From the NCBI GenBank assembly GCA_025201365.1, contig JAIXMF010000003.1, positions 1,426,001 to 1,490,000 on the forward strand: a stretch of 64,000 nt of DNA, in the 5' to 3' direction. The DNA comes from Syncephalis plumigaleata (Eukaryota; Zoopagomycota; Zoopagomycetes; Zoopagales; Piptocephalidaceae). Numbering within the stretch: the stretch's first letter is position 1; every line of letters begins with the position of its first letter. A model generated the notes under the pieces. That model worked only from the letters and a program-made list of their open reading frames with translations. It ran no database searches and was not told where the DNA came from. A program made the translations under genes and the position numbers. Positions 45,530 to 56,924 of the stretch are shown piece by piece.

Positions 45530-48457
45530 TTAAGACCGATACTTCTTCATTAATAGCGCGGTAGCTGCTTGACGATTGAGATCCACTCTGACTTGGTTGG
45601 CTCGTGGAAGAACAGCCCTAAGCTTGCCGCTTATTCTCGCTGATGCACCCAATGCACCCGAGTTCGATTGAGCTGCGGCACCACCACTGGCTTGGAATTG
45701 AGCTGCAATACCCTTGACAGTAATATCGGGCGAGAGCCATGTGTCATAGTTTTTCGGATCATTGAGATCGTTGCCACTCATGAAAGAGCGAGCGGCATAG
45801 ACACGTAGACGATATTTGCCATCGGGAACGGCAAGGATAGTCGAGTCATCGTAGTTGTTGAACGAGATGACCGGATTAATCAGACCATGCCAGGCTGACC
45901 AGACGTCATCATTCGGATCCGCTTTGGTTCTCTCCATGGGTCCACCGATACTTGGACCGCTGTAGATGTCGGTGGATAGACCGAGTGTCTTTCCAGCAGT
46001 GTCTTCAACCGTGACAATAAGCCATGGTGTCGGTTCTACGAAGCGGAATCGACCAGCAACAAAGTTACCCTTGTCGTCAATAATTCTGTTGCTACTATTG
46101 CTTGGTAGGATGTTGTAACCCGCATCCGATGAATCCAGTCGAGGATAAGTGGTGGTCTCACGGTGCAGGATGGGTATGGCGTTTTGCGTTCCTAGAGATG
46201 CTTGGATAGGAATGTGACGTATCGTTGACACGCCCGTAGCTGCGTCTGTGTGCATGGCGACGAATGCATAGCCGGCTACCCAGAAAGAGTTGCTCGTGTC
46301 GACTACTGGTAGTGTAAGGGTAACGGTAATCGTTTCGCTGCGAAGTGTGTTGATATTGGTGACACCAGTTTGCGACGATATGCTAATAGTGCTTGGGCTT
46401 ACGGTAAGACCACCGGGAGTCAGATCGGAAGTTAATCCAGAGCTGATATTCTTGGCCCAAGTGCTGAAAGCGGGATATTGGGCTCCAATAAACCTCATTG
46501 TACCAGGTGGAATGTTACCGGTGAGCGTGATCTTGAATGAACGAGTAGATCCGGCACCGCCAGTTAATGCGCCTATATAACTAATAGACTCCGGGCTCAA
46601 GCCCCAGTTTGGTTCTGATGGCACGATAGGTTGAGCCACACCTTGTCCAAGAATGAATGGTGGCCAAAAAACAGCAGTACCATTGTTTTGATCAGCTGGA
46701 GCTATTATATGCGGATATGAACGTTGTTTGACGACACGTCGCACTGCTGCTGGTCGTTCTGTCTTGGATATGGTGGAGCCCAAGCTTTGCAATGCTGCAG
46801 CGGCCATACCGGCAACTTGTGGTGCTGCCATACTAGTACCGGTGAGCAAAGCATATGAGCCAAGTGCGCGAGGATAGGTGCTGTAGACGGAGTCACCATA
46901 CTGACTGATGTCAGGTTTGATATTATTGAAATCCAACGACGGTCCAACTGAAGTATAGCGAGCCATGAAGCCAGCAAAAACATATGGCGTACCTATTCTG
47001 CCCGGTTGCCATTTGGCGGTGATATATCCCACGCTGGTAGAGTTGATTGCTGTAGCTAGTTGGTCAGCCGCATTTGCTTCCATCGTAACAACTGGAATGT
47101 TTGGACCGGGATCCACCACTGCAGTGAAGTAGTCTAGTTCCTCGTTCCTGATAAGCATACCACTGCCACCGGCCTTCTTAACATTTTGCGCCTTAGTTGT
47201 GAAATCGCATGCACCACGTTCCACCAGAACAAATTGACTTGTATACTTCTTTGTTAATGTGGAGCATGCATACTTATTGGTTTGTTCCACCAAGGCGATA
47301 CGAGTATTGCCCAATGTTACAACTGAGTTATTGCTTGACACATAGCCATAATTAGCTCCAGTGGCAATGTCAGTGAAATAAAACGTAGTATAGTTTGTGC
47401 TGGCTCTGGATCCGACAGAAATGACACCAGGTGCAATACCCGGACTATTTACACTATTCAACACTCCATATCCGTCATTACCCGCAGATGCAATAACCGT
47501 GATGCCTTTCTGAACCAAATACTGTGCAACATCGGCATCGGGATAGTTGAACGATCGGCCACTTCCAATGGAAATATTGATGACATCCATGCCATCGGAG
47601 GCGGCTCTCAACAAGGCAGCCACAATGATATCGACGGGTGTCGAGCCAGTGCACGATAGGACACGATAGGCGCCGAGTGTAGCTGCAGGTGCAAAGCCTT
47701 TAAAGTCTGCGGCATTACCGGCAATTAGACCGGCCACATGAGTGCCGTGTCCATTGCAAGTATCGAGTGGATCATCGTCTTCGACGGGCTTCCAACCAGG
47801 AGCGGGCCAAACGGCATTGGTGAAATCATCACCAACGAAATCGTGGCCATAGGCGACCTTGCAACCGGCACCAAAACAGCCACCCAATGCCGGATGCAAA
47901 TAGTCGATACCTGAATCGACGATGCCGACCTTGATGCCACTGCCTGCATTCGGATCAATATCAGATGACTGACGACGTCTTAGTCGCGCGGCGTCAGCAC
48001 CAGTGGCATGGACAATGGGTGCATGACCTTCCGCGTCAACAAATGGTTTGGCCGTTTTAACGTCAGAGATATTGGCTAGCTTGTGAGCATTCTTCTCGTC
48101 ACCTCCTTGGAATTCAATGGATACGCCATTAATCAGGCTGTTGTAAGAGCGACGAACCGTAAAGTTAAGCTGTTGATTGGCGGTTGCCAAGAAGGCGGCC
48201 TGTTTATTAGCGGCATCGGTAGTACCAGGCGTGCCATCCAGCTCGACAATGTACTGCTTGGGTATAAATGTAGTAGAGTTAGTGGCTGGATTGGTAACAG
48301 TTGAATTGTCACCAGTTGAATTGCCATTGTCGGTGAAATTCAGACTAGTAATAAGAGTATTAAAGGGAAATCGAAGATTAACATCGGCATAGCTTGTATT
48401 GCCAGCTGCAATGATACCGGCAAGTGCCAGTACCAGATTGCTACTAAGTGAACGCAT
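45530..48457 (-). CDS. Secreted subtilisin-like serine protease (S8, PA-domain type)
   Basis: A single uninterrupted frame of 975 residues. A signal peptide (MRSLSSNLVLALAGIIAAG) is followed by an I9-type propeptide (KQYIVELDG...VRRSYNSLINGVSIEF) and a dibasic processing region (RLRRRQ, about residue 160). The catalytic triad is VGIVDSGIDYLHP (Asp181), CNGHGTHVAG (His240) and LTGTSMAAPQVAG (Ser542), with oxyanion Asn327 in IASAGND. A protease-associated insert lies between His and Ser (residues about 380-470), and a beta-rich Fn3/C5a-peptidase-like tail follows. It resembles Vpr-like extracellular subtilases used to digest protein outside the cell. It has no introns over 2.9 kb in a window of intron-rich genes, which could mean recent retroposition, transfer or family expansion. 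Confidence 0.95.
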   Translation of the reverse strand: MRSLSSNLVLALAGIIAAGNTSYADVNLRFPFNTLITSLNFTDNGNSTGDNSTVTNPATNSTTFIPKQYIVELDGTPGTTDAANKQAAFLATANQQLNFTVRRSYNSLINGVSIEFQGGDEKNAHKLANISDVKTAKPFVDAEGHAPIVHATGADAARLRRRQSSDIDPNAGSGIKVGIVDSGIDYLHPALGGCFGAGCKVAYGHDFVGDDFTNAVWPAPGWKPVEDDDPLDTCNGHGTHVAGLIAGNAADFKGFAPAATLGAYRVLSCTGSTPVDIIVAALLRAASDGMDVINISIGSGRSFNYPDADVAQYLVQKGITVIASAGNDGYGVLNSVNSPGIAPGVISVGSRASTNYTTFYFTDIATGANYGYVSSNNSVVTLGNTRIALVEQTNKYACSTLTKKYTSQFVLVERGACDFTTKAQNVKKAGGSGMLIRNEELDYFTAVVDPGPNIPVVTMEANAADQLATAINSTSVGYITAKWQPGRIGTPYVFAGFMARYTSVGPSLDFNNIKPDISQYGDSVYSTYPRALGSYALLTGTSMAAPQVAGMAAAALQSLGSTISKTERPAAVRRVVKQRSYPHIIAPADQNNGTAVFWPPFILGQGVAQPIVPSEPNWGLSPESISYIGALTGGAGSTRSFKITLTGNIPPGTMRFIGAQYPAFSTWAKNISSGLTSDLTPGGLTVSPSTISISSQTGVTNINTLRSETITVTLTLPVVDTSNSFWVAGYAFVAMHTDAATGVSTIRHIPIQASLGTQNAIPILHRETTTYPRLDSSDAGYNILPSNSSNRIIDDKGNFVAGRFRFVEPTPWLIVTVEDTAGKTLGLSTDIYSGPSIGGPMERTKADPNDDVWSAWHGLINPVISFNNYDDSTILAVPDGKYRLRVYAARSFMSGNDLNDPKNYDTWLSPDITVKGIAAQFQASGGAAAQSNSGALGASARISGKLRAVLPRANQVRVDLNRQAATALLMKKYRS

Positions 48458-50562
48458 GGTTAATTATTAGCGATAATTAAACAAAAGTATTAGGGAGAGT
48501 GTATAAACATATGAACGGTCGGTTGGCTAGTTAGTAAATTAGAAGAGGCAGGAGCATGCTATTATAGCAGCATGTCTATTTATTGAATCTAGTCGTAATT
48601 GATATGTGATCACGGCGGCTTTCAATATGAGAATCACTTGAGGCGGTCTAATTGGCTAATGCCTGATTTAGCAAAAGAGATCTAGCGGAACTTCCATTAT
48701 GCACCACCACTATAACGGTCTATATTCAATTACTATACAAAGCAACTTGAAGGTATTTGACATCGACTTGGCTATCTAAGGATTCCCATGGTTTATTGTC
48801 GACTGTCATATATCGTGTCTATACTTGGACTGCTGCCTTGAAACTACGCCATTCGGATTGCTAATAAAGGAGGACCACCACTCCGGTGGTTACTCAGTAA
48901 GTTTGCAATGGTGAGACTACATATTTTAAGAAGAATAGCAGAATATTGCTCGTATGCCATTTTGAGTGTTATGGCAGTAGTTAAATGTATGATGCTACAT
49001 CCTCAAACATGTCAGCATACCACACCAATTAACGCGCATATTGTGATAAACGAGTAAGTATACACAACATCGATTGATCTCTCGGTCGATTACAACTCGT
49101 GTGCTAATCAATCTTTACGTTAAATGAAACAATAGCATCAATGCTAATAAATCATTGTCTATTTGTTGCAACGATACGTACATACATACATCATCATCAT
49201 CAGCAGCAGCATGGTATTATGAGCTGTTTTATTGATGTTTTACATAAACTAAAAAAGACTACGACATGTTCAAGCTATGAGACTTTCATCATGACCGCTA
49301 TCGGTCTTTCCAATCTGACTCTATGACTGAGAATACAACACAGGACAGTTTAATTGGAGTTTAAACTTTCATACTTTTTGTACTAATTACGATATTGTTT
49401 GCCTTGGCCAATATAATCATTGGTATATCTTGACTTGTCAAATAGTAGCAGTAGCAGCAGTAATAGAAGCAATCAAAATACTATGATGCTATACACATAT
49501 ATAATACATAGCAAATAGGCATACGTCGAAATGTCTTCTTACACGTGATTCACTTGGTAAGTAGGCAAAATAAGTGACTATTGATTTCTAGCCACAATAC
49601 TTGGTTGCTAAACTCGTTGACGTATTTATATCTAAAAATAGTATAGGTTGATTGCGTATGCATACAAAACAATTGCTCTTGATAGAAAACACATCAACTA
49701 AATCTAGTATAGTTGTAATAAGCTAGTAAGAGCTGAATTGCACTTGGCAAATAGACAGTTCAATATTATCATTTCGGTTCATTATGAAGCACATATGTAA
49801 CGAGGTATTGTTTTATATACAATGTAATTGATGAATGAGATATACGCAAACGAAATGCCACGTGTACTAATATCATTCAGATAGTGTTGGCTTGAGCATC
49901 GTTCAATTTGACATGTGATTTCTTATCCATTTGATCGATACAGAGAGAGAGAGAGAGAGAACTTGCCATTAATTTGTGTCGCATTCAAAAAAAGACGGGC
50001 TGTAGTAACCGAATCCACACCTCTTTAATATACCACCACCACCTATAGACGATCATTCATCATAATGGCTATATACTCCATTTATTTGATAATCATTACA
50101 TCAATAGTTAACGTAACATATGACGGTCATTGACTTCTTGGTTGTGCCATATCCACTAATGCACAACGCTTTACGTTAGGATCTGCATGATTTATCACAT
50201 ATCGTTATCTCGCCAAAGGAGACGGCCGAAATAAGTGGTATGCTCACCCATTCACCTGTTCCTTTCTATGTTGCTCTTCCTGTAGATAAGCACGTTTGTT
50301 GCACACGCCATTCGTTCGTTCGTTCGTTCGTTCGTTCATTCTTTATTTTTCTTCACTTGTGAAAATAGGTTCTACCACTGCCATAACCGTGCGTGTCTTA
50401 CCTTGTTCCATTATTACTTATAACTAGGATAGTTACGATATCGACCACCATTCTCCTTTCTATCTCACCAACTGCTCGCCTCGCCTCGTCCCGTTGTTAT
50501 ATTGACTTCTTTTTTACCCCACATTATTTCGTTTACTTTCTAAAATATACTCCGCTTGCGTA
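48458..50562. other. Long intergenic region
   Basis: About 2.1 kb AT-rich spacer between divergent genes. Contains a GA run at 49943-49960 and a GTTC/CGTT tandem repeat at 50309-50337. No gene, RNA or transposon end is recognised. Confidence 0.5.
50309..50337. repeat. TTCG tetranucleotide microsatellite
   Basis: About seven tandem copies of the unit in the presumed leader of the downstream gene. Confidence 0.8.
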
Positions 50563-52494
50563 ATGCAACAAACTTCCTTGGTTGCTAACGGTAGTAGTTC
50601 CAGTTGCCATACGACCAGTATACGAAGCAGCGACCACGATGCCAGTCAGGGTTTGAAGCTGCTATGGACACCGGTTAGAATGGCGATAAGTATCGTTCAG
50701 AGCACATATGCTCAGTTCTGCGCGTTACCCAGTCAGACTCGCCAGTGCTCACTAAGTTTACTACACATGTCGTTGGCGAATGGACAAGCATTCCTTGAAG
50801 TTAGCGGGAATGTATGGTGTTATTTCTTTCATTCCGTTGTGACAGCAATTAACGTTGGTGGACCACCACCAATGCGCTATCGAATAGGTGGCAGCAAGTT
50901 CTATGAAGGTGTCGCAATACTGGTAACGGGTGCAATACCATCGGATGACGCTATCGAAATGAACGAAAGCATCGGTGCTCGTGTGATCAATCAATTATGG
51001 TCCCTTGGCTACACGGTTGTGATGATGGATATCCCATCGAGTACAACAACTACAACAACAACTACAACAACATCTAACGACAATCACGCTGCTACAGATG
51101 CATCGACATCTTCTCAAACGAAACACCGACCAAAGTTTATTAAACGACATTCAACTAGCGGTGGTCGTGTTATGCGTATTTCATCTGTGATCCTTGAGAA
51201 AACGTTAGAGAGATTACGCAAGCATCGTATTGTATTGGCTGCAGTCGTGCATATGGCAGCGGAATCTGCATCTGCCACGCAGGTTAATCATAGTGCATTA
51301 GACTCGTTGGCCCATGATTTATTGTCAAGTAACATAGAACAACAAGGACAAGCATCCGCCTTAAATCGAAACACTAAGAATAATAATAACAACAACAACA
51401 ATGATAATGATAATGGTGATGGAAAAACAGGCTATCTACGTAGATCGTCAATTGATGCTGCGACAACGGCAATTAATGCGGTAAGCAAACCTTACTCATT
51501 GCCATCAGCAGCATCAGCATCATCTGCATCATCTGCATCTGCACTAACTTCAACGCATCGTGCTGAAATTGAATGGAGACATGCCACCATTTGGGCACAG
51601 CGTACACTGCCGCATCTAATCCATACCGGTGGTCGTATCGTGTTTCTTAACGCGCCAGTCTCGTTGGCAGCATCACCCGCTGATCGAGCATGCGCTGAAC
51701 AGATCGCTGTGTTGGCACGACAATTGCGGGCAGAGTTAGCCAAGGAGAACATATCAGTTAGCTTAGTGCAACCGGATGATCTCGTCTACGATGTTAACCG
51801 GCCACACACGCTTGTCGATTGTTTCGCCACACCGACATTACAAGCTGCATCGGCAGTGGAACACGCGGTGGGAGCATGCTGGCCACGACGTCGGTATGCC
51901 GTTGGATGGAGTGTACGCCTACTGGATGCATTACACCGAATTATGGGCGAGGCAGTGGCTGACGGTCTAACAACGATGACGAGTACATTGTTGGAGATGA
52001 AACGTGCACGCGATGAACGAATGAATCAGGCTGCGCAACAGTATCAGCAGCAACGACAGCAGCATGACAAGTATCATCATTCTACGGTTGAACAATCAAG
52101 TAGTTTGGCCATGTTAACCACTATTACTAGTAGTAGTACTTCTGCTAGTACTAGTAATCGTCATCATTATAATAATAATAATGATGATGATGATGACGAT
52201 GAGGAAGGTGAAGCGATGGAGATGGAACATGGTAGAATTGTAAATGTCACACCGCACGAGCAAGAATATTCCATGGTATCCGGTTCATTTACTACACCTC
52301 ATCTAACATCGACACCAAACACTAGCACGCAGTTCAAACGCCAAAACAAATCGACTACGTGTAAGCAACCATCCATGCCGCTACTGTCGTCTCGTTCCTC
52401 TTTATCATCTAGTTTATCATCACAACGACATCGAGATGATTCCAAATCATCTATTCTAGATACGAGGACATCATCATCTGTTGTGATCATTTAG
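50563..52494 (+). CDS. SDR-like protein, possibly the fungal DUF1776 family
   Basis: A single exon of 643 residues. After a hydrophobic N-terminal region, FYEGVAILVTGAIP near residue 120 resembles the nucleotide-binding turn of short-chain dehydrogenases, followed by WSLGYTVVMMDIPS (second strand). Later, WAQRTLPHLIHTGGRIVFLN, RACAEQIAVLARQLRAEL and ENISVSLVQPDDL follow the order of SDR strands after the active site. Thr, Asn and Asp-rich inserts interrupt the fold. A clear catalytic YxxxK is not visible, as in DUF1776 proteins. The C-terminal 150 residues are Ser/Asp/His-rich and probably disordered. Function is not known. Confidence 0.55.
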   Translation: MQQTSLVANGSSSSCHTTSIRSSDHDASQGLKLLWTPVRMAISIVQSTYAQFCALPSQTRQCSLSLLHMSLANGQAFLEVSGNVWCYFFHSVVTAINVGGPPPMRYRIGGSKFYEGVAILVTGAIPSDDAIEMNESIGARVINQLWSLGYTVVMMDIPSSTTTTTTTTTTSNDNHAATDASTSSQTKHRPKFIKRHSTSGGRVMRISSVILEKTLERLRKHRIVLAAVVHMAAESASATQVNHSALDSLAHDLLSSNIEQQGQASALNRNTKNNNNNNNNDNDNGDGKTGYLRRSSIDAATTAINAVSKPYSLPSAASASSASSASALTSTHRAEIEWRHATIWAQRTLPHLIHTGGRIVFLNAPVSLAASPADRACAEQIAVLARQLRAELAKENISVSLVQPDDLVYDVNRPHTLVDCFATPTLQAASAVEHAVGACWPRRRYAVGWSVRLLDALHRIMGEAVADGLTTMTSTLLEMKRARDERMNQAAQQYQQQRQQHDKYHHSTVEQSSSLAMLTTITSSSTSASTSNRHHYNNNNDDDDDDEEGEAMEMEHGRIVNVTPHEQEYSMVSGSFTTPHLTSTPNTSTQFKRQNKSTTCKQPSMPLLSSRSSLSSSLSSQRHRDDSKSSILDTRTSSSVVII

Positions 52495-52530
52495 TATTAC
52501 CTCCTTCTATAGTTTAAACAATTAGTAAAG

Positions 52531-52564
<34 letters not shown>

Positions 52565-53016
52565 TTGTTAATTGCTCTATGTTTATTTATATTTGTTTTG
52601 TTATGCTTTTGTAATATGAATTTAGGGGGATGATGATGAGGATGAAGTTGAGGAGGAAAAAGAAGATGTTAGTTCTATTCATGTTCGTCAGGAGAGTATT
52701 TTCTTTATTCGCTAAGCATCATTACTGCATTTCTATTGCTAAATAGTGTGAATACGGGGCAGGATGAGCATGCGGTTGTCTTGGTATTTGTCAGGGACGA
52801 GGAACATGACTCGCTAACGTAACAATTGAATATAAAGCAATTAGTGAAGGAGATTGTAACACGGATATTTGTAAATTATTCACTAGTTTTGAGACATGTA
52901 TACTATTAAGATGCACGATGTAAGTGTAGCAGCTATCCTAAGGGATGAATAGATAGAGAGCTATGTATGTATGCTCGAACTAATGCCGCCATTAACAGCA
53001 AGATAATGCTATTACG
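52495..53016. other. Intergenic region with TTAG repeat
   Basis: Spacer between two same-strand genes. Holds (TTAG)n at 52531-52564 and AT-rich sequence. An upstream exon of the next gene could lie here but I cannot define one. Confidence 0.5.
52531..52564. repeat. TTAG tetranucleotide repeat
   Basis: About eight tandem copies. Confidence 0.85.
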
Positions 53017-53687
53017 ATGCATGAACTGCGTCAGCTTCATGCCAATCAAGCATTTAATAAGAATAAGAAAGTAGTATGCGATATACCAATCTCATTGGAG
53101 CTAGATTATACACGTATTAGGAGTAAGTGACATTGCTAGCAGTATAATTGATACTAACTATTTTATTTACAGATAAGTTACGGCATACGAGCGATGTGAA
53201 GCAGTTGTTGCGGGTAATCGATCATTTAAGAAACAACGAGATTAAACTACGACATGATCTCGGTGTACGAGAACGAGAATTGATTGATGCTAAGAACGAG
53301 AATGAACAACTTGAAGAGGAAATTAAAGTATTACAAAATAATCGACAGACTCGTTACGACAAGCATTCCTACAATTCGGATTCGGATACTAACTATGACG
53401 ATGATGACAATGATGACGATGATGGCAATGATGACAATGGTGATGAAACACGATATTACGACTCTCCAGGTGATGTTATTGATGTGTCATCCGAGGGCGA
53501 TAATGACGCTAGTCGTACACATTGCGAAAACAACAGTGATAGCAAATCAGATGTACACTCATCATTTGTAAATGACATAAAGTCATTCCCTAATGATGCT
53601 GATACATCAATACGAGTCGATGCCTTTATTAGCATTTTCGATATTGTGGAAGCTCAAATAGACCGACCAAAAAGATGGTGGAATTAG
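53017..53687 (+). CDS. Small coiled-coil protein with acidic tail
   Basis: Two exons (53017-53122, 53173-53687) give 206 residues. Residues about 35-95 form a coiled coil (QLLRVIDHLRNNEIKLRHDL; ELIDAKNENEQLEEEIKVLQ). A run of Asp/Asn (DDDDNDDDDG) and a Ser/Asp-rich C-terminus follow, ending RPKRWWN. No domain is recognised. The join is GTAAGT...CAG in phase 1. The start is the first ATG of an open, conserved-looking exon; an earlier exon cannot be excluded. Confidence 0.55.
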
Positions 53688-54428
53688 TAGTACATTATTA
53701 CCATAACTAAGTGACTTTGATGACAATAAAGCAATGCATAATTTTCTTTTACAGTGCATACATATTATTTCAATAACAACAATAACAATGATTATACCGA
53801 AACCATTTGGTTTTATCCTCTCTACTAAACTACCAATGGTGGTTAGCAACACACACACACACGCACACACACAACAAATGGAACGGCATTTCTCGCGGTT
53901 GTCCTATAGATAGATAGATGGGCTTGACTAGGTAAGTCGATGCCATCATATCCATGATGTATACACTCACTCTTTCCATTTCAATGTTCAATGCTCGATT
54001 CCTCTTTATTGTTCACGCTATTACACCTCTTCCATTGTATCAACTATATCTGTCCACATTAAACGCGTGCACATTAAGCGTGGTAAGTTTAACACGACAT
54101 TGATAGTGAGCACCATTGTAGTAGTGGTGGTAATAGCAGCAGAAGAAGCAGAGGAAAAAACAAGGCATGTCTCCACGTGTCATAATGCATCTTTATCACG
54201 AGTATCATCCAATTCGAATGGCAACTAGACCATAAGAATAGTCACTCATGTCTTCTAAAATCAACCTACTACTACTATTACTACTACTACTATTACTCCT
54301 GCTATTCTCTTTCTTTTTTCTATTCGTGCATTACTGAATACTAATTAGTACTGCCTTGATTGCTTTCTATATTACTACTAACAACAACAACATTCATTGC
54401 TATTATATTACCATCGTATTACCGTGCT
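53688..54428. other. Intergenic region
   Basis: AT-rich spacer with a CA run near 53850-53872 and CTA-rich trinucleotides near 54267-54300. Promoter side of the EHD gene. No other gene. Confidence 0.5.
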
Positions 54429-56404
54429 ATGACAGAAAGAATAAAACGTAATCTATTTACGGGCAGTATGAGGTCAAATACAAACCAAACGCAGTCGTCG
54501 AGTCATGGTCGTACCGCCGATATTAGCATGGATGAACGGTATAACACGCTACTATCCGAGTTATACGGCGTTTATCGCAAGAAGATTCGTCCACTCGAGG
54601 TGAACTATCATTTCGAAGGATTTCATTCGGCTCCACTCTCACAAAAGGATGTCGAGGCGAAACCCATGGTATTGCTACTTGGTCAGTACTCCGTAGGTAA
54701 AACGACATTCATCCAGTATTTATTGGGTCGAGAATACCCGGGTGCCCATATTGGTGTTGAGCCAACCACCGATCGATTTGTCGCCATCATGGATGGACCC
54801 GAGGAACGTGTGATTCCCGGTAATGCGGCAGCTGTATCCGCCGATTTACCATTCGGTGGCTTACAACGATTTGGCACGACGTTGTTGTCGCGTTTCCAAG
54901 TATCGCAAATGAACCATCCGCTACTGCGTCAATTCACCATTATCGACACTCCCGGTATTCTATCGGGCGATAAACAACGATTGGCATCGCGTGGTTACGA
55001 TTTCTCGCAGGTCACTTCATGGTTCGCCGAACGCTCCGATCTTATTCTTATGCTATTCGATGGCAATAAACTCGACATATCCGACGAGTTCAAGATGGCC
55101 ATCCAAGCATTACGAGGACACGAGGACAAGATTCGTGTTATTCTTAACAAGTCCGATCAAGTACCCGGCCAGCAATTATTACGTGTGCAAGTGTTGTAGT
55201 TTAATCGTTGCACAGTGTATACAGTACTAATAATAATAATAATAATAATGGTAATCCTATTTAGATACGGTGCTCTTATGTGGTCACTTGGTAAAGTCGT
55301 TAATTCACCCGAAGTGATGCGTGTCTACCTGGGATCATTCTGGTCCGATCCACCGCATAATCGCTACGAGGATTGTCGTGAGATTATCGATGCTGAACAG
55401 CGTGATCTAATGAAAGATCTTGAAATGCTACCACGTAATGCGGCTGTACGTCGGGTTAATGAACTGGTTAAACGTTCGCGTAATGCAAAGGTACGCAGTA
55501 ATGTCGATATTTCCATCGATGTCATGATACTGATTAGATATATATATTGTTCAGGTTCATGCCTATATTATTGGTCATTTAAAGAAAGAAATGCCCGCCA
55601 TGTTCGGTAAGAATTCGAAACAGGCCGAGTTGGAGAAGAATATCGGCGGTGTATTCGAGGAACTACAACGTAAATACAAACTATCCCCCGGTGATTTCCC
55701 GAATCCCGATGTATTCCGTAAATGTTTGCAAGGCTACAAGTTTAACAAGTTCAACTCACTAGACCGAAACTGATATCATCTCTTGAAACGGTAAGAAATA
55801 TGTATAATAGATGATGGTTAGAAGAGTGTCGTCGTATAATGCTAACTATTTGTGTGCTATCATTGATCACTTGATCTTTATGCAACACGATATCAGGCAT
55901 TATCGGTGGATTTCCCGCGTATTATGAGCAATTTCCCGCATGGTGAGTATATTAGTGATTCATAATCTATTTGTATTGCTCGTGTTTACATTCGTTTATT
56001 ATCAGATACATTCAAGGAGGAGGTCCATCTCACAGTCAGATGGAGGCGAGTAATCCGTTTAGCAGTGGTGGTAGTGCATCTAGACATTGACACCACCCTC
56101 GCCGTCAGCGCAAATTACACCAAGTGAACGGCAAGCGTATCTACTCGAATTCCAACGTGTCTGTCCTCGTGGTAAGCTAAGCGGTGCTGATGCTAGGCCA
56201 ATCCTCGAGGAAACACAACTCCCGCAAGAGATACTCGCTCACATCTGGAGACTCGCCGACTGGGATGCTGATGGTTGTCTTGATTCGGCGCAGTACGTCG
56301 TGGCTAAGCATTACGTTAAGGTAGCGCAACAAGGTGGTACGCTACCCGATCAACTACCCGCTCATATGGCACCATCATACACTGGTGCTTCTATGCTCGG
56401 TTAA
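54429..56404 (+). CDS. EHD1: EH-domain ATPase of the EHD/RME-1 family
   Basis: Exons at 54429-55186, 55265-55490, 55555-55790, about 55896-55941 and about 56006-56404 encode a dynamin-like membrane-remodelling ATPase of endocytic recycling. Visible parts: an N-terminal helix (YNTLLSELYGVYRKKIRPLE), P-loop LLGQYSVGKTTF, EPTTDRFVAIMDG, DTPGILSG, LNKSD, then VYGALMWSLGK, the helical domain (GHLKKEMPAMFGKNSKQAEL), and a C-terminal EH domain (LLEFQRVCPRGKLSGADARP; WRLADWDADGCLDSAQY, with the Asp loop that binds calcium). The first intron uses a GCAAGT donor, required to make RVYGALMW. Three places between 55,740 and 56,090 need one extra base to keep frame, again suggesting base loss in the sequence. 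An in-frame upstream ATG at 54360 would add a hydrophobic stretch that I consider leader. Confidence 0.85.
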
Positions 56405-56924
56405 TCTTTCTTTTATATTCATGATCAATATCATGTCATTACCATTATATGATGAGCGTGGTTATTACAGAACAACAGTAATAGTAACAGTAGTAGTAGT
56501 AACAATAATAAAGCAATATGTGTTTTAATAAGCAATTTAATATAATTTGCATATAAACTGATGGATATGATGAATGATTACAATGATATCGCACTATCGT
56601 TCACCAATAATATATGAATATATGTATGTATGAACGTAAAGACACAAATAAAATGTTGTAATGAAACAAGTAGAATCATCATCAATCATCATCAATATCA
56701 TCATCAGCAGTCAAGAATAAAGAAACAAAAGACAAATGGTAGAGAAAGATGGCGTAGCAGTCTAAAGATATATTGCACACGTAGATACAAAAAAAAGGTA
56801 GCACTAGAAGTAGAAGTAGAAGGAATGGAAGAAAATGGCAGAATACTGCTAATAAACCTAACTGTCACAATAAAGAGTACACAACAAGTAAGCAAACAAG
56901 CAAACAAGTAAGCAAACAAACAAA
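56405..56924. other. Convergent 3' flanks
   Basis: Between the EHD gene and the convergent Ser-rich gene. AT-rich with short AGC/ATC repeats. No coding support. Confidence 0.5.

Noticed and set aside
52531-52564. TTAG repeat as an interstitial telomere
   Set aside because: The unit is four bases and the tract is short and inside a gene-rich region; it fits an ordinary microsatellite.
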